Below are positions 1-7,727 of a stretch of 35,690 nt of DNA, in pieces. Origin of the DNA: Chitinophagaceae bacterium. GTDB lineage: Bacteria; Bacteroidota; Bacteroidia; Chitinophagales; Chitinophagaceae. Location: positions 1-35,690 of the forward strand of contig JAHEMM010000019.1 in NCBI GenBank assembly GCA_024643655.1, in the 5' to 3' direction. Position numbers and translations under genes: made by a program. The notes under the pieces were generated by a model that saw nothing but the letters and a program-made list of their open reading frames with translations, did no database searches and had not been told where the DNA came from. Position 1 is the first letter of the stretch; each line of letters starts with the position of its first letter.

Positions 1-674
1 GATTAATTGAAGATCATAAGATCAGAACTTATCTTAATGCCCGTATCAATAAAGGCGGTATCTCAAAAATTGTTATTGAGAGAACTTTAGGTAAGCTGAT
101 TGTTACGATTCATACATCAAAGCCAGGTATTATCATTGGTAAAGGTGGTGGAGAAGTAGATCGTATCAAAGAAGAGTTGAAAAAATTAACTGGTAAAGAA
201 GATGTTCAGATTAATATTCTGGAGATCCGCAGACCTGAATTAGATGCTATGATTGTTGGCGATACTATTGCTCGTCAGATTGAAAATCGTATCAATTTCA
301 AAAGAGCTACTAAAATGGCGATAGCTTCTTCATTACGTATGGGTGCTGAAGGTATCAAAGTAAAGTTGAGCGGTCGTTTAGGCGGATCAGAAATTGCCCG
401 TAGCGAAGAATTCAAACAAGGCCGTACCCCTTTACATACATTCCGTATGGATATTGATTATGCCAACGTTTTCGCACAAACTGTATATGGTAAAATTGGT
501 ATCAAGGTTTGGATCTGTAAAGGTGAAGTTTTAGCGAAAAGAGATTTGAATCCTAATATTATTGCTGGCGGTAAGAATGAAGGTCCGGGTGGAGATAGAA
601 GAGAAAGAAGAGATGATCGTCGTGATGACAGAAGAGGCGGCGGTGATAGAAGAGGTGGTGGAAGAAGAAACTAA
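1..674 (+). CDS. rpsC: 30S ribosomal protein S3 (5' end outside window)
   Basis: The frame is open from base 3, so the gene enters from the left and 223 residues are visible. S3 sits at the mRNA entry side of the 30S head. The KH domain is seen early in the fragment, with the GXXG loop in [12 protein letters not shown], and the S3 C-terminal domain follows ([23 protein letters not shown]). The last 30 residues form a low-complexity tail of Arg, Asp and Gly ([13 protein letters not shown]), longer and more charged than in E. coli S3. It is followed by rplP after a 61-base spacer that holds a palindromic repeat. Family identity is certain; the role of the tail is unknown. Confidence 0.98.
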   Translation, partial: LIEDHKIRTYLNARINKGGISKIVIERTLGKLIVTIHTSKPGIIIGKGGGEVDRIKEELKKLTGKEDVQINILEIRRPELDAMIVGDTIARQIENRINFKRATKMAIASSLRMGAEGIKVKLSGRLGGSEIARSEEFKQGRTPLHTFRMDIDYANVFAQTVYGKIGIKVWICKGEVLAKRDLNPNIIAGGKNEGPGGDRRERRDDRRDDRRGGGDRRGGGRRN

Positions 675-692
675 TTGAATTAATTAAAAAAT

Positions 693-716
693 CCTGTCTG
701 CCGTTAGGCAGGCTAG
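693..716. repeat. Short palindromic repeat in the rpsC-rplP spacer
   Basis: CCTGTCTGCC and GGCAGG face each other around GTTA, giving a 7-bp stem (696-702 with 707-713, one G-T pair). It resembles the perfect palindrome at 9154-9176 (shared CCTGnCTGCCG and GGCAGG). I read it as a degenerate copy of the same REP-like family. There is no U-tract, so it is not an obvious terminator. Confidence 0.55.
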
Positions 717-735
717 TAACTAGAAATTTTATAAA

Positions 736-1158
736 ATGTTACAACCAAAAAGAGCAAAACACAGGAAAATGCAGAAAGGTCGCATGAAAGGCGACGCTAA
801 GAGAGGTACTACAATTGCTTTTGGATCATTTGCTTTAAAAGCATTGGATCAGCACTGGATTACTGATCGTCAGATTGAAGCTGCTCGTCAGGCATTAACC
901 CGTGAAATGAAAAGAGAGGGTAATGTTTGGATACGCATATTCCCTGACAAACCTATTACCAAAAAACCAGCTGAAGTAAGAATGGGTAAAGGTAAAGGTA
1001 GTTTAGAATATTGGGCAGCTGTAGTAAAACCAGGTCGTATCATCTTCGAAGTAGATGGTGTTGATGAAAAAATAGCCCGTGCTGCGTTAGCGTTAGCTTC
1101 TGGAAAATTGCCAATTAAAACAAAGTTTATAGTGCGCCGTGATCTTGTAACTGCGTAA
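736..1158 (+). CDS. rplP: 50S ribosomal protein L16
   Basis: This 140-residue protein has the usual L16 length (136 in E. coli) and begins [19 protein letters not shown], the standard L16 start. Further family signatures are [18 protein letters not shown] and [22 protein letters not shown], the loop that reaches toward the A-site tRNA near the peptidyl transferase centre. It lies between rpsC and rpmC as in nearly all bacteria. The ATG is chosen because the N-terminus matches the family exactly. Confidence 0.98.
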   Translation: MLQPKRAKHRKMQKGRMKGDAKRGTTIAFGSFALKALDQHWITDRQIEAARQALTREMKREGNVWIRIFPDKPITKKPAEVRMGKGKGSLEYWAAVVKPGRIIFEVDGVDEKIARAALALASGKLPIKTKFIVRRDLVTA

Positions 1159-1178
1159 TAATTTATAAATCGAATAAG

Positions 1179-1388
1179 ATGTCAAAAAAAGTTGATTTTG
1201 TAAAAAGCATCCAGGGGATGAATGAGCAGGATCTTAAAGCCAGGATCGAAGAAGATAAATTACGGTTGAAAAAACTGGAATTTGCTCAGGCTATTTCTCC
1301 TTTAGAGAACCCTATGGTAATTCGTGCCGTTCGTAGAGATATTGCACGATTGAAAACAGAATTGAAGTTAAAGCAAACACAAGCATAA
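1179..1388 (+). CDS. rpmC: 50S ribosomal protein L29
   Basis: A 69-residue, highly charged, mainly helical protein in the standard position between rplP and rpsQ. The L29 pattern is visible as a first helix ([20 protein letters not shown]), a middle [19 protein letters not shown] helix and a lysine-rich end. L29 lies near the polypeptide exit tunnel, where it helps to dock trigger factor and SRP. Only 20 bases separate it from rplP and 13 from rpsQ, so co-transcription is expected. Confidence 0.95.
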   Translation: MSKKVDFVKSIQGMNEQDLKARIEEDKLRLKKLEFAQAISPLENPMVIRAVRRDIARLKTELKLKQTQA

Positions 1389-1401
1389 TAAAGCTAGTAT
1401 A

Positions 1402-1659
1402 ATGGAAGCAAGAAATTTAAGAAAGACCAGAATTGGCGTTGTTACCAGCAACAAAATGACTAAAACTATTACAGTTCAAGTTGAAAGAAAGGTAAAGCAC
1501 CCTATTTATGGTAAGTTCGTTAAGAAATCAACCAAATTCCATGCACATGATGATAAAGATGAGTGTAGCATTGGAGATGTGGTTAGAATTATGGAAACCC
1601 GTCCGCTTAGTAAAACAAAGCGTTGGAGATTGGTAGAAGTAGTTGAAAAAGTTAAGTAA
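1402..1659 (+). CDS. rpsQ: 30S ribosomal protein S17
   Basis: An 85-residue primary 16S rRNA-binding protein of normal length. The S17 OB-fold signatures are present: [39 protein letters not shown] and the [22 protein letters not shown] end. It follows rpmC closely. The next gene, rplN, is separated by an unusually long 106-base spacer filled with short direct repeats. Confidence 0.97.
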   Translation: MEARNLRKTRIGVVTSNKMTKTITVQVERKVKHPIYGKFVKKSTKFHAHDDKDECSIGDVVRIMETRPLSKTKRWRLVEVVEKVK

Positions 1660-1664
1660 ATAAA

Positions 1665-1763
1665 GAGCTACGAGCAATAAGCTACGAGCTGTTAGGTAAA
1701 ATAGTTAATAACAATATTTAGGCAAAGAGCTCGAAACTCGAAGCTAAAAGCTAAAAGCTAAAA
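1665..1763. repeat. Degenerate AGCT-rich direct repeats in the rpsQ-rplN spacer
   Basis: AGCTACGAGC occurs at 1666-1675 and again at 1680-1689. Farther on, AGCTCGAAACTCGAAGCT (1728-1745) runs into three tandem copies of the 7-mer AAGCTAA (1741-1761). The stretch has no credible ORF and ends next to the rplN start codon. It looks like a simple-sequence or intergenic repeat that has expanded inside an essential operon; the function is unknown. Confidence 0.6.
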
Positions 1764-1765
1764 AG

Positions 1766-2134
1766 ATGATTCAGCAAGAAAGCCGGTTAAAAGTTGCGGA
1801 CAACAGTGGAGCCAAAGAGGTGCTTTGTATCCGTGTACTAGGCAATAGCGGTCAGCGTTATGCAAGAATAGGCGATAAAATAGTAGTTACTGTAAAAGAT
1901 GCAATGCCTGCAGGAGGTATCAAAAAAGGTACTGTAGCAAAAGCTGTTATAGTTCGTACTACTAACAAATTGCGTCGTAAAGATGGTTCTTATATCCGTT
2001 TTGATGACAATGCAGTGGTTATTTTAAATCAGTCTGATGAGCCTAGAGGTACTCGTATTTTTGGGCCAGTAGCCAGAGAGCTTCGTGATAAAGGTTATAT
2101 GAAAATTGTTTCACTGGCTCCAGAAGTATTATAA
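1766..2134 (+). CDS. rplN: 50S ribosomal protein L14
   Basis: A 122-residue protein of family length. It opens [19 protein letters not shown], the L14 hallmark, and carries [27 protein letters not shown] and [21 protein letters not shown]14 lies at the subunit interface, contacts 16S rRNA and is the docking site of the silencing factor RsfS. The gene order rpsQ-rplN-rplX is standard. The ATG follows directly after the AAGCTAA repeats, with no Shine-Dalgarno sequence. Confidence 0.98.
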   Translation: MIQQESRLKVADNSGAKEVLCIRVLGNSGQRYARIGDKIVVTVKDAMPAGGIKKGTVAKAVIVRTTNKLRRKDGSYIRFDDNAVVILNQSDEPRGTRIFGPVARELRDKGYMKIVSLAPEVL

Positions 2135-2170
2135 TTGATTAAAAGGGTTAAACCCATTAAGTAAGATAAA

Positions 2171-2515
2171 ATGAAAGCAAGATTTAAACCAAAGTACAAT
2201 ATCCGCAAGGGTGACAATGTAGTGGTTATTACAGGTAATGATAAGGACTTATCAAAGCCTCGTGTTGTAAAAGAAGTATTGGTAGATGAAGCTAAAGTAT
2301 TAGTAGAAGGTGTGAATATTAAAACCAAGCATACTAAACCATCAGCCCAAAATACCAAAGGCGGTATTCTTAAAGTAGAAGCTCCAATTCATATCAGTAA
2401 TGTTATGCTTTGGGATCCGGCTCAAAAAGCTGGAGCAAGAGTTACACGAGTAAGAAAAGAAGGGAAAACAGAAAGAGTTTTCAAAACAAAAAAAGAGCAG
2501 GGAGGTAAAAAATAA
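2171..2515 (+). CDS. rplX: 50S ribosomal protein L24
   Basis: A 114-residue protein, slightly longer than E. coli L24 (104). The KOW motif is clear near the N-terminus ([19 protein letters not shown]), followed by [16 protein letters not shown] and the [10 protein letters not shown] segment typical of L24. It initiates 50S assembly by binding the 5' domain of 23S rRNA. Its TAA stop overlaps the rplE ATG by one base (TAATG), which favours coupled translation of the two genes. Confidence 0.97.
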   Translation: MKARFKPKYNIRKGDNVVVITGNDKDLSKPRVVKEVLVDEAKVLVEGVNIKTKHTKPSAQNTKGGILKVEAPIHISNVMLWDPAQKAGARVTRVRKEGKTERVFKTKKEQGGKK

Positions 2516-3090
2516 TGAGTACAAAAAGTTATAGTCCAAGATTGGCAGATAAATACACTAAAGAAGTGATACCTGCCCTCGTGAAGAAATTCAGTTATGA
2601 TACTGTAATGCAAGCACCTAAATTGGAAAAGATTTGTTTGAACCGTGGTGTAAACGGAGCAGTTACAGACAAAAAATTGATTGATATCGCTATTGATGAG
2701 TTGACAACAATCTCTGGTCAAAAAGCTGTAGCAACAATGTCTAAAAAAGACATTTCAAACTTTAAGTTGCGTAAGAATATGCCAATTGGCGCAAGAGTTA
2801 CGCTTCGAGGAGTAAAGATGTTTGAATTCTTAGATCGTTTGATTTCTGTAGCACTACCAAGGGTTCGTGACTTTAAAGGCGTTAGCGAAAAATCTTTTGA
2901 TGGTCGTGGTAATTACACAATGGGTGTTACTGAGCAGATCATTTTCCCAGAGATTGATATCGATAAAGTAAATAAAATTACAGGTCTTGATATCACTTTC
3001 GTAACAACAGCGAATTCAGATGAAGAAGCGTATGAGTTATTAAAAGAATTGGGGATGCCTTTTAAGAACGCAAAAAATAATTCTAACTAA
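2515..3090 (+). CDS. rplE: 50S ribosomal protein L5
   Basis: A 191-residue protein, a little longer than E. coli L5 (179) because of a short N-terminal addition and an Asn-rich end. Signatures are [50 protein letters not shown] and [13 protein letters not shown]5 binds 5S rRNA in the central protuberance and contacts P-site tRNA. Translation probably reinitiates at the 1-base overlap with rplX. Confidence 0.98.
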   Translation: MSTKSYSPRLADKYTKEVIPALVKKFSYDTVMQAPKLEKICLNRGVNGAVTDKKLIDIAIDELTTISGQKAVATMSKKDISNFKLRKNMPIGARVTLRGVKMFEFLDRLISVALPRVRDFKGVSEKSFDGRGNYTMGVTEQIIFPEIDIDKVNKITGLDITFVTTANSDEEAYELLKELGMPFKNAKNNSN

Positions 3091-3105
3091 AAGAAATAAT
3101 TAAAC

Positions 3106-3375
3106 ATGGCAAAAAATTCGATAACAGCCAGACAGCGTAAGAGAGAGAAGATGGTGGCTCAGCATGCAGAAAAAAGAGCTGAACTTAAAAAGGCCGGCGA
3201 TTGGAAAGCTTTGGACGAAATGCCAAAGAATTCATCAAAGGTCAGGTTAAAAAACCGCTGCCAGATTACAGGTCGCCCAAGAGGGTATGTTAGATACTTT
3301 GGTATCTCCCGTATTATGCTTAGAGATATGGCATTGAATGGTAAAATACCTGGATTGAAAAAAGCAAGCTGGTAA
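3106..3375 (+). CDS. rpsN: 30S ribosomal protein S14 (zinc-independent form)
   Basis: An 89-residue S14 with the conserved C-terminal half ([29 protein letters not shown]). Only one cysteine is present, so this is the C-minus form that does not bind zinc; the zinc-ribbon form would be about 61 residues with two CxxC pairs. It assembles late in the 30S head next to S3 and S10. It lies between rplE and rpsH as usual. Confidence 0.97.
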   Translation: MAKNSITARQRKREKMVAQHAEKRAELKKAGDWKALDEMPKNSSKVRLKNRCQITGRPRGYVRYFGISRIMLRDMALNGKIPGLKKASW

Positions 3376-3448
3376 AAAAGTACTATAACTCGGTTGCTCC
3401 GGCAATCAGAATAGCAAACAAAATTTTGAACTGAATAATTGAAATAAA

Positions 3449-3847
3449 ATGGTAACAGATCCTATAGCAGATTTTCTTACAAGAATACGTAACGCACAGA
3501 TGGCAGGTCATCGTGTAGTAGATATTCCTGCTTCTAATTTGAAGAAGCGTATGACAGAGATCTTATATGCGCAGGGTTATATTCTGAAGTATAAGTTTGA
3601 AGATGATAACAAACAAGGCGTTATAAAAATTGCCTTAAAGTATGATCCAACATCTAAAGTGCCGGCAATACAAAGTATGGAAAGAGTTAGTCGTCCGGGT
3701 TTACGTCAGTATGCATCACCAGCTGAATTCCGTAGAGTAAAGAACGGATTAGGTGTAGCGATTCTTTCAACTTCTAAAGGTGTAATGACTGATAAAGAAG
3801 CGAAAGTTCAAAACGTAGGTGGAGAAGTGCTTTGTTATATATATTAA
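3449..3847 (+). CDS. rpsH: 30S ribosomal protein S8
   Basis: A 132-residue protein with S8 signatures: DPIADFLTRIRNAQMAGH at the start, then SRPGLRQYASPAEFRRV and a GLGVAILSTSKGVMTDKEA end that carries the rRNA-binding loop. In E. coli, S8 represses the spc operon by binding mRNA near rplE. Whether this happens here cannot be judged, but the rpsH-rplF spacer downstream holds an inverted repeat. Confidence 0.98.
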   Translation: MVTDPIADFLTRIRNAQMAGHRVVDIPASNLKKRMTEILYAQGYILKYKFEDDNKQGVIKIALKYDPTSKVPAIQSMERVSRPGLRQYASPAEFRRVKNGLGVAILSTSKGVMTDKEAKVQNVGGEVLCYIY

Positions 3848-3856
3848 TAATTAGTA

Positions 3857-3905
3857 TTTACTGATACATTAAGCTGAAACTATACTAAGCTGACCGGTCA
3901 GTAAA
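3857..3905 (+). other. Inverted repeat in the rpsH-rplF spacer
   Basis: TTTACTGA (3857-3864) is matched perfectly by TCAGTAAA (3898-3905), enclosing 33 bases. The right arm overlaps a perfect 12-base palindrome, CTGACCGGTCAG (3890-3901). AAGCTGA also occurs twice between the arms. This could fold in the mRNA just ahead of rplF. There is no U-tract, so it does not look like a terminator. It may be a regulatory or processing site (inference). Confidence 0.4.
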
Positions 3906-3928
3906 AAAACAAAATAAAAATAGAAATT

Positions 3929-4483
3929 ATGTCTCGTATAGGTAAACAACCGATTGTCGCTCCTGCTGGTGTTACAATTTCAATTGGAAAAGATAATGTA
4001 GTGACAGTTAAAGGTCCAAAAGGTGAATTGACTCAGGAAATTGATCGTGACATCACCGTTGAGGTTAAAGATGGTACTATCACTTTTGCTCGTCCAACTG
4101 ATCAGATTCGTCACCGTGCTATGCATGGTTTATATAGATCACTTATTGCCAATATGGTAACTGGGGTTACTAATGGGTTTGAGAGAAAATTAGAATTGAT
4201 TGGTGTAGGTTTTAAAGCTGCTAATCAAGGAAATGTTCTAGATCTTGCTTTAGGATATTCTCATAATATAATTTTTGAAGTTCCTAAAGAATTAAAAGTA
4301 GCAACTGCACAGGAAAAAGGTCAGAATCCAACAATTGCTTTAGAAGGAATCGATAAACAATTGATTGGACAGGTTGCGGCCAAAATTCGTAGTCTGCGTA
4401 AGCCTGAACCATATAAAGGAAAAGGTGTTCGTTATCAAGGTGAAGTTGTTCGCAAGAAAGCTGGTAAAGCGGCTGGTAAATAA
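3929..4483 (+). CDS. rplF: 50S ribosomal protein L6
   Basis: A 184-residue protein built of two L6 repeats. Signatures are MSRIGKQPIVAPAGV, VTVKGPKGELTQ, HGLYRSLIANMVTGV with GFERKLELIGVGF, and a C-terminal RKPEPYKGKGVRYQGEVVRK ahead of a Lys/Ala tail. L6 sits near the GTPase-associated region and the sarcin-ricin loop. It begins with ATG after an 81-base structured spacer, longer than most spacers in this operon. Confidence 0.98.
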   Translation: MSRIGKQPIVAPAGVTISIGKDNVVTVKGPKGELTQEIDRDITVEVKDGTITFARPTDQIRHRAMHGLYRSLIANMVTGVTNGFERKLELIGVGFKAANQGNVLDLALGYSHNIIFEVPKELKVATAQEKGQNPTIALEGIDKQLIGQVAAKIRSLRKPEPYKGKGVRYQGEVVRKKAGKAAGK

Positions 4484-4532
4484 TTAAGCAAAATCTGACT
4501 CTGGCAGCATCAGGGTTGAAAAATAAAATAAG

Positions 4533-4895
4533 ATGAATTCAAAAATTAAGTCGCAAAGAAGAACAAATATCCGCTACAGGATACGTCGCAAAATTGGCGA
4601 AGGATCGGCACAAAAGCCAAGACTGTCTGTTTTCAGAAGTAATACAGATATCTATGTGCAATTGGTTGATGATGCAAATGGAGTTACATTGGCATCTGCT
4701 TCTTCAAAGGATAAGGCAATCAAAGCGCAAAAAGCAAACAAAGTTGATAAGAGTAAAATGGTGGGTGAGGCAATTGCTAAAAAAGCCGTTGAGTTAGGTA
4801 TCAATGATGTTACGTTTGATCGTGGTGGTTACCTCTATCATGGTCGGGTAAAGTCTGTAGCAGAAGGAGCCAGAGAAGGCGGACTTAAATTTTAA
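4533..4895 (+). CDS. rplR: 50S ribosomal protein L18
   Basis: A 120-residue basic protein with an N-terminal RRTNIRYRIRRKIG segment, the PRLSVFRSNTDIYVQLVDD core and the DRGGYLYHGRVKSVAEGARE end that define L18. It binds 5S rRNA together with L5 in the central protuberance. It lies between rplF and rpsE as expected. Confidence 0.98.
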   Translation: MNSKIKSQRRTNIRYRIRRKIGEGSAQKPRLSVFRSNTDIYVQLVDDANGVTLASASSKDKAIKAQKANKVDKSKMVGEAIAKKAVELGINDVTFDRGGYLYHGRVKSVAEGAREGGLKF

Positions 4896-4930
4896 GTAAA
4901 CAACTTTCAAACTTTTAATTACAAGAATAA

Positions 4931-5449
4931 ATGTCAAAGTTTAACGTAAACAAGGTAAAAGCCGGAGACCTGGAACTGAAAGATAAAGTGGTAGCCATTA
5001 ATCGTGTAGTAAAAACTACAAAGGGTGGTCGTGCCTTTAGTTTCTCAGCACTTGTTGTTGTTGGAAATGAAAATGGTATTGTAGGCCATGGTCTTGGTAA
5101 AGCCAAAGAAGTACAGGAAGCCATCGCAAAAGGAATTGATGATGCTAAGAAGAATCTGATTAAAGTTCCGGTTATGAAAGGTACTATACCTCATGATCAG
5201 TGGGCAAAAGAAGGTGCTGCGAAAGTATTGATTAAACCAGCTGCTCATGGTACTGGTGTGATCGCCGGAGGTTCTATGCGTGCTGTACTGGAAAGTGCTG
5301 GAATCACTGACGTATTAGCAAAATCTTTAGGCTCTGCAAATCCTCATAATGTGGTAAAAGCAACTTTCAAAGCGTTGGCTTTGCTTCGTGAACCAATTGC
5401 AGTTGCAAAAACTCGTACAATGGGTTTGAAGAAAGTATTTAACGGTTAA
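4931..5449 (+). CDS. rpsE: 30S ribosomal protein S5
   Basis: A 172-residue protein (167 in E. coli). The double-stranded RNA-binding N-terminal domain shows [20 protein letters not shown] and the glycine-rich loop [17 protein letters not shown]. The C-terminal domain shows [34 protein letters not shown] and [14 protein letters not shown]5 lines the mRNA channel and affects decoding accuracy. Its position before rpmD is standard. Confidence 0.98.
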   Translation: MSKFNVNKVKAGDLELKDKVVAINRVVKTTKGGRAFSFSALVVVGNENGIVGHGLGKAKEVQEAIAKGIDDAKKNLIKVPVMKGTIPHDQWAKEGAAKVLIKPAAHGTGVIAGGSMRAVLESAGITDVLAKSLGSANPHNVVKATFKALALLREPIAVAKTRTMGLKKVFNG

Positions 5450-5475
5450 TCCGATTACAATCGAATTGAATAATT

Positions 5476-5658
5476 ATGAAAAAGGTAAAGATAACATTGG
5501 TAAAAAGCCCTATTGACAGATCTGAGCGTCAAAAGCTTACTGTACAGGCATTAGGGTTAGGAAAAATGAATACTTCTAAAGAAGTAGAAGCTACTCCTCA
5601 GATATTAGGAATGATTCGAAAAGTGAATCATTTATTGAAAGTAGAAGAGTTAAACTAA
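5476..5658 (+). CDS. rpmD: 50S ribosomal protein L30
   Basis: A 60-residue protein matching the small bacterial L30 (59 in E. coli): KKVKITLVKSPIDRSERQ, the LGLGKMNTSKEVEATPQI loop and the final IRKVNHLLKVEEL helix. It lies between rpsE and rplO, 26 bases after rpsE. A strong GC-rich hairpin follows in the 97-base spacer before rplO. Confidence 0.96.
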   Translation: MKKVKITLVKSPIDRSERQKLTVQALGLGKMNTSKEVEATPQILGMIRKVNHLLKVEELN

Positions 5659-5708
5659 TTGAAATTGAATGTGGATTTACTTCACATTTAATTCATTATA
5701 AATAGCGA

Positions 5709-5728
5709 GCCCCGAATGCTTTCGGGGC
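5709..5728 (+). other. Perfect hairpin in the rpmD-rplO spacer
   Basis: GCCCCGAA (5709-5716) and TTCGGGGC (5721-5728) form a perfect 8-bp stem with a TGCT loop. The next bases are GTTGAGTAAAA, so no U-run follows. It is the most stable element seen inside the operon before rplO. An RNA processing or attenuation role is inference. Confidence 0.5.
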
Positions 5729-5755
5729 GTTGAGTAAAAAATAAAAGCAACAAAA

Positions 5756-6205
5756 ATGAAACTACACGAATTAAAACCTGCAAAAGGTGCAACTCACAAA
5801 GTAAAACGAATTGGTCGTGGCGATGGTTCCGGACATGGAGGAACTGCTACTAAAGGAACAAAAGGTGCTCAGGCTCGTACTGGTTATAAGAGCAAAATGG
5901 GCCATGAAGGTGGTCAGATGCCTATCCAACGTCGTATTCCAAAACGTGGATTTAAAAATCCAAATCGTATAGAATATAAAGTACTTAATCTTGGTCAGAT
6001 AGAGCAGTTAGCTGCTAAGTATGGTTTTACTGAGTTTAGTCTTGAAAACCTTTACATCAACGGATTAATCGGACAAACTGATCGCATTAAGTTGTTAGGT
6101 AATGGTGAAATTAAAGGCAAGTATACTTTTAAAGTAAATGCAGCTAGTGAAAAAGCTAAAGCAGCGATAGAAGCAGCAGGCGGAACGGTAGAAATTGTAA
6201 AGTAA
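5756..6205 (+). CDS. rplO: 50S ribosomal protein L15
   Basis: A 149-residue protein with L15 signatures: MKLHELKPAKGATHKVKRIG, the glycine-rich stretch GRGDGSGHGGTATKG, and GHEGGQMPIQRRIPKRGFKN. The C-terminal half carries IKGKYTFKVNAASEKAKAAIEAAGG. L15 is a late 50S assembly protein. It is followed by a terminator-like hairpin instead of running straight into secY, which is unusual because the two are normally tightly co-transcribed. Confidence 0.98.
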   Translation: MKLHELKPAKGATHKVKRIGRGDGSGHGGTATKGTKGAQARTGYKSKMGHEGGQMPIQRRIPKRGFKNPNRIEYKVLNLGQIEQLAAKYGFTEFSLENLYINGLIGQTDRIKLLGNGEIKGKYTFKVNAASEKAKAAIEAAGGTVEIVK

Positions 6206-6222
6206 TTTAACTAAATTGCAAC

Positions 6223-6251
6223 GACGCATAATCAGTGCGTCTTTATTTTTC
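6223..6251 (+). terminator. Intrinsic terminator-like hairpin between rplO and secY
   Basis: GACGCA (6223-6228) pairs with TGCGTC (6236-6241) around a 7-base loop, followed directly by TTTATTTTT. The stem is short (6 bp), so partial termination is more likely than a full stop. It lies 17 bases after the rplO stop codon. Confidence 0.6.
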
Positions 6252-6317
6252 TGGGACGTCTCAGTAAAAAAGAAAAAAGTAACATTTTAAATAGGTTTTT
6301 AAATTATTTTATTCCCC

Positions 6318-7655
6318 GTGAAGAAATTAATACAAACACTTAAGAATATCTGGAGCATAGAAGATTTGAGAGGTAAAATTATTTTTACCTTGTTAATGAT
6401 TGCAATCTATCGCTTAGGTTCTCACATAGTACTTCCTGGTATAGATCCTACTAAAATAGATGCTGGTAGTCAGAATAGTACCGGTATACTTGGTTTAATC
6501 GATGCTTTTTCAGGAGGTGCATTTAACAATGCATCCATTTTTGCATTAGGAATTATGCCCTATATCTCAGCTTCGATTTTTATGCAGTTGATGACGGTAT
6601 TAGTTCCAAGTTTTCAAAAAATGCAAAAAGAAGGAGAGAGTGGCCGTAAGAAAATTAACCAGTATACCCGATATCTAACGGTTATAGTTACATTACTTCA
6701 GGCTTCTGCATATGTATCTTATTTGCAGGGAATGTTTGCGCAATCCGGTGCAATTATGCCAGCGTTTTCAGGTTACTTCTGGTTATCTTGTTTGGTAGTA
6801 TTGTCTGCAGGTACCATGTTTGTAATGTGGATTGGAGAAAAAATAACGGATAATGGGTTAGGAAATGGTACATCTTTAATTATCATGATTGGTATCATCG
6901 CCCGTTTACCACAATCATTCCTTCAGGAATTAAGTGCCAAGTCGGTAAGAAATGGACAGATATTAATTTTTATTATTGAAATAGCAGTACTTATCGCTAT
7001 TATATTAGGTTGTGTATTGTTGATCCAAGGTGTACGAAAAGTGCCGGTAAATTATGCAAAGCAAATTGTTGGTAATCGACAATTTGGTGGTGCCAGACAG
7101 TTTTTACCATTAAAAGTAAATGCTGCAGGTGTAATGCCTATCATCTTTGCTCAGGCAATTATTTTTATACCTACCATTTTTGCCAACTTTAGTACAACTG
7201 GTGGCGGATTTTTAAGAGCTATCAGTGACCATAAGAATATTTGGTACATGATTATTTATTCTATTGTTGTTATAGGATTTACATTTCTATACACGGCATT
7301 AATATTTAATCCAAAACAAATCTCTGATAACTTAAAGCAGAACAATGGTTTTATCCCTGGTGTTAAACCTGGTCAACCGACTGCAGATTATATTGGAACA
7401 ATAATGGATAGGATCACATTGCCTGGAGCTTTCTTATTGGCATTTGTTGGCATTTTGCCAGGTATCGTTGCTCGATTTGGCGTTACAGACCAATTCTCTA
7501 CTTTTTTCGGAGGAACTTCATTGTTAATTATGGTAGGTGTTGTATTAGACACTTTGCAGCAAATTGAAACACAATTATTAATGCGTCAGTATGATGGATT
7601 AATGAAAAGTGGAAGATTACAAGGAAGACAATCTGCATCTCCGGTACAGATTTAA
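6318..7655 (+). CDS. secY: Preprotein translocase subunit SecY
   Basis: SecY is the channel subunit of the Sec translocon in the inner membrane. The 445-residue length equals the family norm (443 in E. coli) and about ten hydrophobic segments can be counted. Signatures are DLRGKIIFTLLMIAIYRLGSH at the N-terminus, ALGIMPYISASIFMQL (TM2), GNGTSLIIMIGI, a cytosolic VPVNYAKQ loop, and the family-typical LPLKVNAAGVMPIIFAQ and NPKQISDNLKQNNGFIPGVKPG. I take the GTG at 6318 as start, since it gives the family N-terminus and no ATG lies before this conserved region. A terminator lies on each side, so secY may have its own promoter in the 112-base spacer upstream. Confidence 0.97.
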   Translation: MKKLIQTLKNIWSIEDLRGKIIFTLLMIAIYRLGSHIVLPGIDPTKIDAGSQNSTGILGLIDAFSGGAFNNASIFALGIMPYISASIFMQLMTVLVPSFQKMQKEGESGRKKINQYTRYLTVIVTLLQASAYVSYLQGMFAQSGAIMPAFSGYFWLSCLVVLSAGTMFVMWIGEKITDNGLGNGTSLIIMIGIIARLPQSFLQELSAKSVRNGQILIFIIEIAVLIAIILGCVLLIQGVRKVPVNYAKQIVGNRQFGGARQFLPLKVNAAGVMPIIFAQAIIFIPTIFANFSTTGGGFLRAISDHKNIWYMIIYSIVVIGFTFLYTALIFNPKQISDNLKQNNGFIPGVKPGQPTADYIGTIMDRITLPGAFLLAFVGILPGIVARFGVTDQFSTFFGGTSLLIMVGVVLDTLQQIETQLLMRQYDGLMKSGRLQGRQSASPVQI

Positions 7656-7675
7656 TAAAACTCAAAAAATATATG

Positions 7676-7711
7676 ACCCGGTAAGTTTACACTTGCCGGG
7701 TTTGTTTTTTT
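7676..7711 (+). terminator. Intrinsic terminator after secY
   Basis: ACCCGGTAAG (7676-7685) pairs with CTTGCCGGGT (7692-7701) over 10 bp with a TTTACA loop and one T-G pair, followed by TTGTTTTTTT. It is a strong Rho-independent terminator by appearance, only 16 bases before the map start codon. Confidence 0.85.
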
Positions 7712-7727
7712 AAGATATTTGCAAACT

